The notes below the pieces were generated by a model. That model was not told where the DNA came from. It was given only the letters and a program-made list of their open reading frames with translations, and did not search any database. A stretch of 64,000 bases of DNA from an uncultured Paracoccaceae bacterium (GTDB taxonomy: Bacteria; Pseudomonadota; Alphaproteobacteria; Rhodobacterales; Rhodobacteraceae): contig CANLNM010000001.1 in assembly GCA_947492475.1 (NCBI GenBank), forward strand, positions 558,001-622,000, in the 5' to 3' direction. Both the position numbers and the translations under genes were made by a program. Positions 9,461 through 19,174 of this stretch are shown one piece after another. Numbering within the stretch: position 1 is the first letter of the stretch; every line of letters starts with the position of its first letter.

Positions 9461-10647
9461 ACTCCTCCTATACCGGAAAAAACCAAGGCTGCAAACGCTG
9501 CCAATAAGCCTGCCCATGGGATCCATGTGGCCACTTTGAATGGGGCATCTGGTTCACGGCGTTTCAGCCGGATCAGGGACAAGTTCACCAGCAAAAACAC
9601 CGACAGCAACAAACCCGATGCCAATTCTGCCAACGCAGCGACAGGCAGCATCAACGCCGCAAAGATCACACCGCCGCCCAATAGGATGGTGGCCCGCAAA
9701 GGCGTGCCAAAACGGGGGTTTACCTGATGAAACAGCGCCAAACGGGGGGATCGCTTGCCTAGGCCAAACATCACCCGCGCCGCCATCACGATCTGCGCCA
9801 AGGCGCCATTTAACGCCGCAACCAAGGCGATCACGGCCAGAAACTCTGCGCTGCGCCCTGTTCCGGTTTCCCAAACCAACACCAGCGGGCGATCACTGCT
9901 GGCCAAGGCCTCCGGTGGCACGCCGCGCAATGCCGCGATTGTGACCAGCATATAAAGCGAGGTTGTCACAATCAGGGATATCAAAATGGCGCGGGGCAAG
10001 GTGCGGGTCGGATCTTTGACCTCTTCGGCCATGTTCACGATGTCTTCGAACCCGATAAAGGCAAAAAACGCCAAACTGGCCCCCAGACCAATGCCCACCA
10101 GCATGGTTTGATCCGGCAAAACCGACCAATCCGCCAGAACCGGCGCGTTAAACCCGGCACCAACGACCAAAAACAGGCCGATCACTTCGACGATGGTGAA
10201 CAACGCCGCCAAAGCAAGGCTTTCGAGCACGCCAATAATGGCCACACCGGTTAAAAACACGCCCAATCCGATGATCAACCATGTTTGTGGCACATCCAGA
10301 ATGCCCAGCAAATACCCCGTGCCGCCCCGCAATACGGCCGCAGATGAAATCGTCCCGGCCATAACAATCGCCAGCCCAACCAACACCGCCAGATGGTGCA
10401 AGCCCAGCCCTTTTTCGATATAGGCGGCTTCGCCCGCGGCTTCGGGGATGCGGGTAGATAATTCTGCGTAAGAGAGCGCTGATGGCGCCGCGATCAGCCC
10501 GGCCAGCGCAAAGGAAAGCGGCGCCCAAATGCCCGCCGCCCCGGCCACCGCGCCCACCAAGACGTAAATCCCAGCCCCCACCATGACGCCCACGCCATAA
10601 GTGATCAACAGGCCCAACCCGATGCGACGTTTTAGATATTCAGCCAT
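9457..10647 (-). CDS. APC-superfamily amino acid permease
   Basis: Integral membrane transporter of 396 residues with about 11-12 transmembrane segments. The first segment carries the glycine-rich APC signature (GVGVMVGAGIYVLVGAVAG), and the conserved IGFEDIVNMAEEVKDPTRTLPRAI loop lies near residue 230. Start ATG 10647 follows AAGGAG; an upstream in-frame start at 10689 is less likely. It sits inside dcw between murC and murB. Substrate cannot be read from sequence; a peptidoglycan-related amino acid is an attractive inference from position only. It is separated from the upstream small ORFs by 91 bp, so it may have its own promoter. Confidence 0.85.
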   Translation of the reverse strand: MAEYLKRRIGLGLLITYGVGVMVGAGIYVLVGAVAGAAGIWAPLSFALAGLIAAPSALSYAELSTRIPEAAGEAAYIEKGLGLHHLAVLVGLAIVMAGTISSAAVLRGGTGYLLGILDVPQTWLIIGLGVFLTGVAIIGVLESLALAALFTIVEVIGLFLVVGAGFNAPVLADWSVLPDQTMLVGIGLGASLAFFAFIGFEDIVNMAEEVKDPTRTLPRAILISLIVTTSLYMLVTIAALRGVPPEALASSDRPLVLVWETGTGRSAEFLAVIALVAALNGALAQIVMAARVMFGLGKRSPRLALFHQVNPRFGTPLRATILLGGGVIFAALMLPVAALAELASGLLLSVFLLVNLSLIRLKRREPDAPFKVATWIPWAGLLAAFAALVFSGIGGV

Positions 10648-10738
10648 GGTGCAGCTCCTTTTCGTATCGGAGTCTATCCCACAGCCCAAAAGGAGCCATG
10701 ACTTGAATCAAGCGCCCATTTGATGGTTTGGATTTGGA

Positions 10739-10966
10739 TCAGCCGAGCATGGATCGAAACAGAATGCGTCGCACAGGCCCCACAACTGACAGGCCGCCGC
10801 CAAGGGCAAACAGCGCGCCCGCACCGTCGCCGCCTGAATAGACGTTAAACGCTAAAAGGCCGAAAAACATCAACGCAAAGGACCAGACCAACAGGCGCAG
10901 ATATTTGCCAAACGCCAAAAGCGCCGACAGCACCATGACCCCTGCGATGATCCATTCCGGTGCCAT
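10739..10966 (-). CDS. Small hydrophobic membrane protein, unknown
   Basis: 75 residues from ATG 10966 (MAPEWIIAGVMVLSALLAFG) with hydrophobic stretches at about 4-20 and 25-45 and a basic end (RRILFRSMLG). The ATG lies one base after the stop of the upstream 65-codon ORF, which itself overlaps murC, so expression is coupled to murC. I do not recognise a family. It could be a Rhodobacteraceae-specific envelope protein; coding status is supported by coupling and hydrophobic pattern only. Confidence 0.55.
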   Translation of the reverse strand: MAPEWIIAGVMVLSALLAFGKYLRLLVWSFALMFFGLLAFNVYSGGDGAGALFALGGGLSVVGPVRRILFRSMLG

Positions 10967-10967
10967 A

Positions 10968-11165
10968 TCAGAATTGCCCAATCTGGACGTCATCATGCAT
11001 GACCGCGTCTTCTTGCCATCCCAGATGGGTGCGCAACAGGTTGGTCCGATCATAAATTGGGGTGATTTCCCAAGACGACACCGTGATCTGGTCGTAATTA
11101 CAGTCCGCCCATAGCGTGTTGGGCAAGGCTGTCATCAAACCAAAAATCGCGGCCCGCAATTTCAT
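10968..11165 (-). CDS. Small putative periplasmic protein, unknown
   Basis: 65 residues starting at an ATG that overlaps the murC stop (ATGA). The N terminus [20 protein letters not shown] looks like a Sec signal peptide with cleavage after LWA, leaving a mature part of about 45 residues rich in polar and aromatic residues. No family recognised. The overlaps with murC and with the next small ORF argue that it is translated; comparative conservation would be needed to be sure. Confidence 0.5.
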   Translation of the reverse strand: MKLRAAIFGLMTALPNTLWADCNYDQITVSSWEITPIYDRTNLLRTHLGWQEDAVMHDDVQIGQF

Positions 11166-12580
11166 TTGCCGTTCAACCGTTGCGGCAATCCATTGGCCCA
11201 AGTGCTGATGGTCCCGGCGCCAAGACACACGACAATATCCCCTTCGCGCGCTTGTTCGCGCACCAGACGTTCCAGATCTGCCTCGTCGTGGATGGCGCGT
11301 GCATGACGGTGCCCGGCGCGGATCAGACCGGCAACCAGATCATCGCGCCCTGCCCCTTCGATTGGGTCCTCGCCCGCGGCGAAAATATCGGCAATGGCCA
11401 CAACATCCGCATCGTTAAAGCAGTTGCAGAAATCCCCGAACAGATCGCGCAGACGGGTGAACCGGTGGGGTTGATGCACGGCAATCACGCGGCCTTCGCA
11501 GGATTGACGCGCGGCCTTTAGGGCGGCGGCGATTTCAACCGGGTGGTGGCCGTAATCGTCGATGATTGGGATGCCTTTCCATTCACCAACCTTGGTGAAA
11601 CGGCGATTGACGCCTTTGAACCCAGCCAGTGCATCGCGGATTTCATCCAGCTTCATGCCCAGATGCCGCGCCACGGCCACGGCCGACAAGGCGTTGGACA
11701 CGTTGTGTTCACCGGGCATGGGCAACATGCAGCCTTCGATCACGGCGTCTTCGTTTTGCAAGTGCACGTCGAAATAGGATTGGCCGTTTTTGAACGTCAG
11801 ATTAACCGCCCGCACATCAGCCTGCGCGTTAAATCCATAGGTCACCAGCCGGCGATCGGTGATTTTCCCGACCAAAGTCTGCACATCCGGATCATCGGTA
11901 CAGCACACAGCCAGACCGTAAAACGGAATGTTGGACACAAAATCAAGAAAACCTTGGTGCAGGTTTTCCTCGGTGCCCCAATGTTCCATATGTTCAGGGT
12001 CGATATTGGTCACAATCGCAATGGTGGCTGGCAGGCGATTGAATGTGCCGTCGCTTTCATCGGCCTCGACAACCATCCATTCGCCGTCGCCCACACGGGC
12101 GTTGGAATCATAGGCGTGAATGATGCCGCCATTGATCACGGTGGGGTCAAAGTTGCCGTGATCCAGCAGGGCCGCAACCATGGTGGTTGTGGTGGTTTTC
12201 CCATGGGTGCCCGCAACGGCCACGTTGGATTTCAACCGCATCAATTCGGCCAGCATTTCGGCGCGGCGCACAACCGGCAATCCGCGACGGCGCGCTTCGT
12301 CCAGTTCGGGATTGCCCGGTTTAATGGCCGATGAAATCACCACAACTTCGGCGCCTTCCAGATTTTCGGCGCGTTGGCCTTCGAACACCAAAGCGCCCAG
12401 CGTTTCCAGCCGTTTGGTGATCTTTGACGATTTCAGGTCAGATCCCTGCACCACATAACCATGGTTCAGCAACACTTCGGCGATGCCAGACATGCCAATA
12501 CCGCCGATGCCGACGAAATGAAGGGCGCCCACATCAAGAGGCAGTTTTGTTGCAGCATTCATATCCGGGCGTCCGTCCAT
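11162..12580 (-). CDS. murC: UDP-N-acetylmuramate--L-alanine ligase MurC
   Basis: Mur ligase adding L-Ala to UDP-MurNAc. 472 residues. N-terminal Rossmann motif [17 protein letters not shown], central ATP-binding motif [15 protein letters not shown] near residue 120, EADESDGTF, and C-terminal [15 protein letters not shown] 12580 is preceded by AGGA; an ATG seven codons in is an alternative. It follows murG by 18 bp and is overlapped at its 3' end by a small ORF. Confidence 0.96.
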   Translation of the reverse strand: MDGRPDMNAATKLPLDVGALHFVGIGGIGMSGIAEVLLNHGYVVQGSDLKSSKITKRLETLGALVFEGQRAENLEGAEVVVISSAIKPGNPELDEARRRGLPVVRRAEMLAELMRLKSNVAVAGTHGKTTTTTMVAALLDHGNFDPTVINGGIIHAYDSNARVGDGEWMVVEADESDGTFNRLPATIAIVTNIDPEHMEHWGTEENLHQGFLDFVSNIPFYGLAVCCTDDPDVQTLVGKITDRRLVTYGFNAQADVRAVNLTFKNGQSYFDVHLQNEDAVIEGCMLPMPGEHNVSNALSAVAVARHLGMKLDEIRDALAGFKGVNRRFTKVGEWKGIPIIDDYGHHPVEIAAALKAARQSCEGRVIAVHQPHRFTRLRDLFGDFCNCFNDADVVAIADIFAAGEDPIEGAGRDDLVAGLIRAGHRHARAIHDEADLERLVREQAREGDIVVCLGAGTISTWANGLPQRLNGK

Positions 12581-12598
12581 TTGTTATTTTCCTGCTCT

Positions 12599-13708
12599 TT
12601 ACACATCAGCCAAGTCCAGAACCATGGCCACCAGACGATCCGTTGCGTCCGGTTTGCCAAAGCCCAAGGCCGCCTGCGCCATCATGGTTGCGGCACGCGG
12701 CTGGCTGAGAACCAATTCGATTTGTTCGGCCAGCGGGGCAACCTCTAGCTGGCTTTCGGGGATGATAATGGCCGCGCCTGCATCCACCAATCCGCGCGCA
12801 TTGGCGGTTTGGTGATCGCCTGTTGCGGCGGCAAAAGGGATCAGGATCGATGGCCGCCCAATGACCGAAATATCCGCCACACTGGACGCGCCTGATCGTG
12901 AAATGACCAATTGTGCCTCGGACATGCGTTCGGGAATATCGGTGAAGAAGGTCTGCACATCGGCATTGATGCCTTCGTCAGCGTAATATTGCGCCACACG
13001 GTCCAGATCTTCGGCGCGGGCCTGATGAGATACACGCACCAGATTTCGGATTTCGCGCGGCAATGCGGAAATGGCCGGGGGCACGATGTCTGACAGGATA
13101 CGCGCGCCTTGGGATCCGCCGATCACCAGGATCGACATCGGGTAATCGCCCGGCGCGATATAGCCAGACCCGGCCCGGTCCAACACGGCGGATCGCACCG
13201 GATTGCCTGTATCCACGCCAGTGATGCCTTCGGGCAGATCGGTCGGCCACGTACCGCAGGCAATGCCATCCACACGCGACACAAACACTTTGTTCACCCG
13301 GCCCAGCACGCCGTTTTGTTCATGGATCATCCGGGGCAATTTCATCAAAAACGCAGCGCCCATGGCCGGGATGGTCGGATAGCCACCAAACCCCACAACC
13401 AAGGCGGGGCGCTGTGCGCGAAACCGTTTCATCGCGCCCAAAACGCCGCCCAGAATGCGAAACGGCACAGCCAATTTGGCCACGATCCCGCCGCGCGCAA
13501 AGGTCGCTGAATTCACCTGTTGGATATCAACCGCGTCCGGAAACCCGCCAGCATAACGTGCGCCGCGCGCATCCGTTGACAGGCGCACCCGCCAGCCCCG
13601 TGCCAGCATCGCTTCGGCCAAGGCTTGGGCCGGGAACATGTGACCACCGGTCCCCCCGGCTGCAATAATCATCAACGGAGCAATCTGGCCAGTTTGTGGG
13701 GCAGTCAT
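12599..13708 (-). CDS. murG: UDP-N-acetylglucosamine--lipid I transferase MurG
   Basis: GT28 glycosyltransferase making lipid II on the inner face of the cytoplasmic membrane. 369 residues. N-terminal G-loop [29 protein letters not shown], acceptor-side [12 protein letters not shown], and the donor-site loop [24 protein letters not shown] matches the C-terminal UDP-GlcNAc site. It lies 3 bp after ftsW, order ftsW-murG-murC. Confidence 0.96.
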   Translation of the reverse strand: MTAPQTGQIAPLMIIAAGGTGGHMFPAQALAEAMLARGWRVRLSTDARGARYAGGFPDAVDIQQVNSATFARGGIVAKLAVPFRILGGVLGAMKRFRAQRPALVVGFGGYPTIPAMGAAFLMKLPRMIHEQNGVLGRVNKVFVSRVDGIACGTWPTDLPEGITGVDTGNPVRSAVLDRAGSGYIAPGDYPMSILVIGGSQGARILSDIVPPAISALPREIRNLVRVSHQARAEDLDRVAQYYADEGINADVQTFFTDIPERMSEAQLVISRSGASSVADISVIGRPSILIPFAAATGDHQTANARGLVDAGAAIIIPESQLEVAPLAEQIELVLSQPRAATMMAQAALGFGKPDATDRLVAMVLDLADV

Positions 13709-13711
13709 GAC

Positions 13712-14875
13712 TTAGCGTCCCTTACGCAGGATATCCTCAATCTCGCCCTGTGGACGCGATCTGGTAAAGGCCAGCAACATCCCCAATGCAATCCCCCCCG
13801 CAATGAGCGAAGAACCGCCGTATGACACAAACGGAAGCGTCATGCCTTTGGCGGGCAAAATCCGGATCGCCACACCCATATTGATAAACGCCTGCACGCC
13901 AAACGAACAAGCAAGCCCCGTGCCAGCCAGCCGGATAAACGGGTCACGTTCGCGCACCAGTCGCAGCAGCGACCGGATCACAATGGCGGCGTAAATGGCC
14001 ACAATAACCAGCACCAACAACAGGCCGTATTCTTCTGCGGCGACAGCGATGATGAAATCCGTATGGGCATCTGGTAGCGACCATTTCACTTCGCCTTCGC
14101 CCACACCAACGCCGAAAAACCCACCTTCGCGGATGGCATTGGCGGCGTATCCCAGCTGCGTGGTGGGATCGACTTCGGGGTTCAAAAACCCATCAATGCG
14201 GCGGGCAAAATGTTCGGAATTGCTATAGGCAAACATGCCCGCGACAATCACCAGACCGGCGATCCCCAGCAACAACGCCATCGACGCACCGCCGACAAAA
14301 TACATCACGCCCCAAGCAAACAAAACCAAGCAGGCTTGGCCAAAATCAGGTTGCAGCGCCAGCATGGCGACAATCATAATCGCTAGGATAAAGGAGTAAA
14401 GTTTGCCCGGTGGGCCGCCCAATTCCTGGCTTGCGGCCATGAACCATGCGGCGATGATCACAAATCCGGGTTTTAGAAATTCTGATGGCTGCACCGAGGC
14501 AAAACCAAACGAATACCAACGCACAGCGCCTTTGCCAAAATCAGTCCCCAGCCAAGGCAGAAAGGCCAGCGCGATGAACGCGCCGATAAACCCGATCACC
14601 CCCAAACGGCGGACCAATTGCGGCGACATCATCGACGTCACAAACATCACGATCATTGCGATCGTGCCAAATTGCGCCTGACGTTTGACGTAATAAAACG
14701 GCTCTAGGCCATTATCGGCGGCCAAGGGCGGTGAGGATGCAAACCCCAACAACAAGCCGATCCCGAACAGCGACAAAATACATGTCATCGTCCATTTATC
14801 GATTGTGCGCCACCAACGTGGCAATACGGGATCACCCGCCACCACTGGAATCGTGCCATGGACCATCTCTGTCAT
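13712..14875 (-). CDS. ftsW: Peptidoglycan glycosyltransferase FtsW
   Basis: SEDS-family septal glycan polymerase. 387 residues with about ten membrane segments. SEDS hallmarks: FASVQPSEFLKPGFV near residue 135, the extracytoplasmic loop with FLNPEVDPTTQLGYA, and C-terminal LPFVSYGGSSLI. The catalytic aspartate should lie in that large loop around FLNPEVDP. The start at 14875 faces a divergently transcribed flavoprotein gene, so a promoter for ftsW-murG-murC is expected in 14876-15040; dcw is thus split into at least two transcription units. Confidence 0.95.
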   Translation of the reverse strand: MTEMVHGTIPVVAGDPVLPRWWRTIDKWTMTCILSLFGIGLLLGFASSPPLAADNGLEPFYYVKRQAQFGTIAMIVMFVTSMMSPQLVRRLGVIGFIGAFIALAFLPWLGTDFGKGAVRWYSFGFASVQPSEFLKPGFVIIAAWFMAASQELGGPPGKLYSFILAIMIVAMLALQPDFGQACLVLFAWGVMYFVGGASMALLLGIAGLVIVAGMFAYSNSEHFARRIDGFLNPEVDPTTQLGYAANAIREGGFFGVGVGEGEVKWSLPDAHTDFIIAVAAEEYGLLLVLVIVAIYAAIVIRSLLRLVRERDPFIRLAGTGLACSFGVQAFINMGVAIRILPAKGMTLPFVSYGGSSLIAGGIALGMLLAFTRSRPQGEIEDILRKGR

Positions 14876-15040
14876 GGGAAATACCGCCTATGCCTCAAAT
14901 ACCTGCCCGTTTTCCGGGTCTGACCCCAACCCTACCCCAAGTGATTCGCGTTTTCCAGTCCTTTGACGCAAGGCGCGCGGGGAAAATGCCCAGCCCGATG
15001 CCCCCTTGTCAGCGCGGCGACAAACAGGCATCCCCTGCGG

Positions 15041-16225
15041 ATGCAAGTAAACACACTTATCCTTGGTGCGGGGGCCGCGGGCCTGATGTGCGCAGCCCAT
15101 GCCGGGCCTGACACGATGCTAGTAGATCACGCCAAAGCGCCGTGTGAAAAAATCCGCATTTCCGGCGGTGGACGCTGTAATTTCACCAATATGTATGCCG
15201 GGCCTGCGAATTTTCTGTCGGGCAATCCGCATTTCTGCAAATCCGCCCTCAGCCGATATACGCAGTGGGATTTCCTTGATTTGGTCAATCGCCACGGCAT
15301 CGCCTATCACGAAAAATCGCTGGGTCAGCTGTTTTGCGACAATTCGGCCAAACAGATTGTTCAGATGCTGGTGGATGAGGCTAAAAAGGCCGGCACCGAT
15401 TTGTGGCTGCGCACCAGCATTCTAAACGTCACCAAAACTGCGGATGGGTTTGCCGTTGCGATGAAACGCGAAGGCAAAGTGCACAAAGTCACCTGTCGTA
15501 ATCTGGTACTGGCCACGGGCGGCAAATCGATCCCGAAAATGGGCGCCACCGGGCTGGCCTATCAGATCGCCGCGCAATTTGACGTGCCGGTCACAGACAC
15601 CCGCGCGGGTCTGGTGCCGTTCACGTTTTCGGATGCGCAATTTGCCGGATTGTCGGGGCTGGCCCTGCCGGTACAGGCGCGCGCTGAGCGCGGCGACATA
15701 TTCCCCGAGGCGCTGTTATTCACCCATCGTGGCCTGTCTGGCCCGGCAATGTTGCAGATTTCATCGTTTTGGCAGGACGGCGAACAGATCCATCTGGATT
15801 TGGACCCGTCGGGGCAATTGTTGGACACTTTGCGCCAGCAGCGCCAGACATCCGGACGCCATGATCTGAAAACCGAACTGTCCCGGCACCTACCGGCGCG
15901 GTTGGTTGATTTTCTGGCCGATGATCTGGGGGTTCAGGGGCGTCTGGCGGATCAAAACGATGATACGTTAACGACGCTGGTGACGGCGCTGCGCGACTGG
16001 TGCCTAAAACCCACCGGCACCGAAGGATACCGCACCGCCGAGGTCACATTGGGCGGCATCGACACCAATGCGCTGTCATCCAAAACCATGGAGGTCAAAG
16101 CCCTGCCCGGATTGTATGTCATCGGCGAAGCGGTGGATGTAACCGGCTGGCTGGGGGGCTATAATTTTCAATGGGCGTGGTCGTCTGGACATGCGGCAGG
16201 CAATGCCATCCAGAACCGGGCCTAA
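15041..16225 (+). CDS. HI0933/YhiN-family flavoprotein (NAD(P)/FAD-dependent oxidoreductase)
   Basis: 394 residues from ATG 15041. N-terminal FAD-binding motif TLILGAGAAGLMCAAHA, then KIRISGGGRCNFTNM, the HI0933 family signature, and C-terminal VTLGGIDTNALSSKTMEVK ... LYVIGEAVDVTGWLGGYNFQWA. The biochemical role of this family is not established. It is the only plus-strand gene in the dcw block, lying between ftsW and murD and ending 1 bp from the murD stop (convergent). An in-frame start 78 bases earlier exists but adds residues before the Rossmann strand. Confidence 0.9.
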   Translation: MQVNTLILGAGAAGLMCAAHAGPDTMLVDHAKAPCEKIRISGGGRCNFTNMYAGPANFLSGNPHFCKSALSRYTQWDFLDLVNRHGIAYHEKSLGQLFCDNSAKQIVQMLVDEAKKAGTDLWLRTSILNVTKTADGFAVAMKREGKVHKVTCRNLVLATGGKSIPKMGATGLAYQIAAQFDVPVTDTRAGLVPFTFSDAQFAGLSGLALPVQARAERGDIFPEALLFTHRGLSGPAMLQISSFWQDGEQIHLDLDPSGQLLDTLRQQRQTSGRHDLKTELSRHLPARLVDFLADDLGVQGRLADQNDDTLTTLVTALRDWCLKPTGTEGYRTAEVTLGGIDTNALSSKTMEVKALPGLYVIGEAVDVTGWLGGYNFQWAWSSGHAAGNAIQNRA

Positions 16226-16226
16226 A

Positions 16227-17627
16227 TCACCCGGTGACTGCGTTGACCTGCGCCACGAAATCATCGCCGCGTTTTTCGAAACTGTCATATTGATCAAAAC
16301 TGGCCGCCGCAGGCGCCAACAGCACCACATCCCCAGATTGCGCATCCGCCGCCGCCTGTTGCACGGCATTTTCCATGGACGTACACACGGCCACCTCAAC
16401 GCCTTTCAATTGCAGGGCAAATTGTGCAGCTTCGCGGCCGATCACATAGGCTTTGGTGACCGACTTGGTGAACGGCAATAACGTGTCCAAACCGCCTTCT
16501 TTTTCCAAACCGCCACAAATCCAGCGGATATTGTCAAAGGCTTGCAACGCTTTGGCAGCGGCATCAACATTGGTGGCTTTGCTATCGTTCACATAACGCA
16601 CCCCGTTGATTTCAGAGATCATTTGCGACCGGTGCGGCAGGCCGGGATAGGATTGCAATCCGGCCTCGACCTGACGTGGGGCCAATCCCAGCGTGCGGCA
16701 GGCCGCATAGGCGGCGCAGGCATTTTGATGGTTATGTGCACCCGGCAGACCGGCAATTTTGCGCAGATCAATTGACGCCACCTGACGGCCTTTGCGGTGT
16801 TCGGACAGGAACCCTTTGCGGGCAAAAACCGACCAGCCCATTCCGGTGATTTTCTGTGCTGATGACACGCGGATCAGACGATCATCGGCAAAGGTTTCGA
16901 CCAGTTGGTTGGCCAGATACTGGCCTTCTGGTTCGTCGATACCAATGATGGCCCGGTCAGGGCCGCCTTCGGCAAATAGGCGGCGTTTGGCGGCGAAATA
17001 GCCCCCCGGACCGGCATGCCGATCCAGATGATCCGGGGATAGGTTGGTCAGGATCGCCACATCCGGGGTCAGGGACCGCGCCAGATCGGTTTGATAGCTG
17101 GACAATTCCAACACCACCACATCGCCGTCCAGCGGCGGTTCGATATCCAGTACACCGATGCCGATATTGCCCGCCAATTGCGCCGGACGCCCCGCCGCAT
17201 TCAGTATGTGATGGATCAAGGCCGATGTGGTTGATTTCCCATTGCTGCCCGTGACGGCGATCACCTTGGGCTGGGTTTCGAAATTGTTCCATTCGGGCGT
17301 CGCAAAAGACCGGAAAAACAGACCGATGTCATTGTCCACCGGCACCCCGGCCACCCAGGCGGCTGCAATCACAGGGTGGGCTGTTGGATAAAGATGCGGA
17401 ATGCCCGGCGACGTGATCAACGCGGAAATTCCGTCAAACGCGCCTTGTTTGTTCAGGTCACGCAGGGTGAAGCCTTCTGACTTGGCCCGTTCCTGACCCG
17501 CGACGCCGTCATCCCAACAAATCGGGGTTGCCCCCCCCGCCTGCAACGCCCGCGCAGCGGTGATCCCGGATCGGCCTAACCCCAAAACAGCGACATTCTG
17601 GCCTTTGAAACCTTGGACTGGGATCAC
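16227..17627 (-). CDS. murD: UDP-N-acetylmuramoyl-L-alanine--D-glutamate ligase MurD
   Basis: Mur ligase adding D-Glu. 466 residues, GTG start at 17627 with AAGGA seven bases upstream. N-terminal [20 protein letters not shown]-binding [26 protein letters not shown] and [10 protein letters not shown] motifs, C-terminal [12 protein letters not shown] and [20 protein letters not shown] divergence from the usual dcw order: mraY and murD are separated here by two secreted-protein genes. Terminates head-on against the flavoprotein gene. Confidence 0.96.
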   Translation of the reverse strand: MIPVQGFKGQNVAVLGLGRSGITAARALQAGGATPICWDDGVAGQERAKSEGFTLRDLNKQGAFDGISALITSPGIPHLYPTAHPVIAAAWVAGVPVDNDIGLFFRSFATPEWNNFETQPKVIAVTGSNGKSTTSALIHHILNAAGRPAQLAGNIGIGVLDIEPPLDGDVVVLELSSYQTDLARSLTPDVAILTNLSPDHLDRHAGPGGYFAAKRRLFAEGGPDRAIIGIDEPEGQYLANQLVETFADDRLIRVSSAQKITGMGWSVFARKGFLSEHRKGRQVASIDLRKIAGLPGAHNHQNACAAYAACRTLGLAPRQVEAGLQSYPGLPHRSQMISEINGVRYVNDSKATNVDAAAKALQAFDNIRWICGGLEKEGGLDTLLPFTKSVTKAYVIGREAAQFALQLKGVEVAVCTSMENAVQQAAADAQSGDVVLLAPAAASFDQYDSFEKRGDDFVAQVNAVTG

Positions 17628-17755
17628 GTGATGTTCCTTTTTGGTGCCGCATCGAAACGAATTTAGTGCGCGGTGCGGGTCGTTTTGTCTGGGCTATACT
17701 TTGGATCAGACACCGAAATAGCAACACGCTGCCCCGGCGCTGTTTTGACGTAGCG

Positions 17756-18298
17756 CTAGTTTTGCGCTGGTGCAACTGGGTTTTGCACGCGGGCCAGCAG
17801 CTCTAGCAATGTGATTTCGATGCGGCGCAGATCAACAAGTGACGCCTGATCGCGCGCCTTAAATGACAGGCCATCGATCGAAAATTCCTGCCTGCAATCC
17901 CCCGCAATCAGCAAAAAATGCGATGTGCGCGTATCTGCAAATTGCCCAAAGGCCGGGGCAGAATCCGCCCGGGATTGTGCGTTTAGAATTGCGGTCTGCG
18001 CCTGTTGCAAGAGGTCCATTGCGGCATCTGCGGATTGCGTGCCCGATAGAATATCTGTGCTGTCAAACGATTTGCGGGCGGCATATTCGCCGGAACCAAA
18101 CACCGTGATCAATGCAGGATCACGCAATTCGTCAGCCCCGTTCACATCCAGTTGCAATGTCGCATCGGCGTCAAATGTACAAACCTCTGTAGAATGGGTT
18201 TGGGCCATAGCTCTGGAGGCAATTGAATTGGGGGCCAAAACGACAATCAGCGCCCCGATCAGGGACGCTGACATAAATCGTTCAACGTAGCGCACCAC
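17756..18298 (-). CDS. Secreted protein of unknown function
   Basis: 180 residues with an N-terminal signal-like segment (MSASLIGALIVVLAPNSIAS) and a mature alpha/beta-looking region; two cysteines (VCTFDAD and GDCRQEF) could form a disulfide. No family recognised. The GTG at 18298 starts two bases after the stop of the upstream metalloprotease gene, so the two are coupled; an internal ATG at 18274 would place the signal at the very N terminus. Its pairing with a secreted protease suggests a substrate, chaperone or inhibitor, but that is inference. Confidence 0.65.
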   Translation of the reverse strand: MVRYVERFMSASLIGALIVVLAPNSIASRAMAQTHSTEVCTFDADATLQLDVNGADELRDPALITVFGSGEYAARKSFDSTDILSGTQSADAAMDLLQQAQTAILNAQSRADSAPAFGQFADTRTSHFLLIAGDCRQEFSIDGLSFKARDQASLVDLRRIEITLLELLARVQNPVAPAQN

Positions 18299-18300
18299 GC

Positions 18301-19092
18301 TTAGGCAGATTTACGACGACGGCGACGCAACCCGGCAAAGGCCACCAGCCCCGACCCCATCAGGGCCAGACTGCCGGGAACCGGAACCGCAGGCAAAGAC
18401 GGCGCTGGGATCACTTCGTATCCCAGATCGGCAAATTGCGCGATCGACGTGTAGGTTACAGTGGCCGGACCACCCAGATAGCCAGTCATCAACGCATCCG
18501 GACCACAGGCCCAGTTTTCATCCCAATGAGCACCTGCCGTCCCGGCGCCGCCGTCTTCTTCGACGGGGATATAGGTTGCAGAGGCATCACATTCGTTTTG
18601 ATAGGCTGCCAAGGCATGCGCGCCGGTATATTGGCCAGATCCCTCAACATAAAGATTGCCCATCAAGCTCCAAACCGTGCCCAATCCAAGCACATGTGCC
18701 ATTTCATGCACAATCACATCAAGCAAACGACCGCTGCTTTCCAGTGCCAGCAAATCTGCGGTGTCAAATTCCATGATACCGGTCGTCGCATAGGCATATG
18801 ACCCCGCGATCCCACGTCCTGATAATGGCCCAGCCCGGCCCAGCGTGCCACTGACACCATCAATGGCCACGCCAGATGCACTGATCTGAACCGGATTAAC
18901 GATCCCCGCATCAAAACGGTATCCCAGAATCACGCTTTCCCAGAAATTTTCGGCCGCCGTGAACACGCTTTGTTGGCTAGAGGTCAGCCCGCTGCCAAAG
19001 TTGACATCAATGCTGAACGCAGATGCAGGCATTGACACCATGGCGAGCAAACCCGCAGCCGCGGTCGTTTTTAATTTGGACTTAAAAGACAT
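18301..19092 (-). CDS. Leishmanolysin-like (M8) metalloprotease with VPEP/VPLPA-type sorting tail
   Basis: 263 residues from ATG 19092: signal peptide (ends near ASA, residue 25), catalytic domain with zinc motif HEMAHVLGLGTVW (H129, E130, H133), a downstream GAHWDENW supplying the likely third histidine, and the Met-turn LMTGY followed by a DLGYEV strand, all M8/leishmanolysin hallmarks. The C terminus VPVPGSLALMGSGLVAFAG followed by RRRRR is a PEP-CTERM-like sorting signal: Pro motif, one membrane segment, basic end. So it is predicted to be exported and processed by an exosortase-type enzyme. It lies between mraY and murD with its own upstream gap, facing no known partner. Confidence 0.88.
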   Translation of the reverse strand: MSFKSKLKTTAAAGLLAMVSMPASAFSIDVNFGSGLTSSQQSVFTAAENFWESVILGYRFDAGIVNPVQISASGVAIDGVSGTLGRAGPLSGRGIAGSYAYATTGIMEFDTADLLALESSGRLLDVIVHEMAHVLGLGTVWSLMGNLYVEGSGQYTGAHALAAYQNECDASATYIPVEEDGGAGTAGAHWDENWACGPDALMTGYLGGPATVTYTSIAQFADLGYEVIPAPSLPAVPVPGSLALMGSGLVAFAGLRRRRRKSA

Positions 19093-19174
19093 TTGACGTT
19101 CTCTCACTTACAATAACTTGAGACAATTTCGTGCGCCTACTCTAGCGAAGTCCAAGTCACATGTTAACCCGCTA

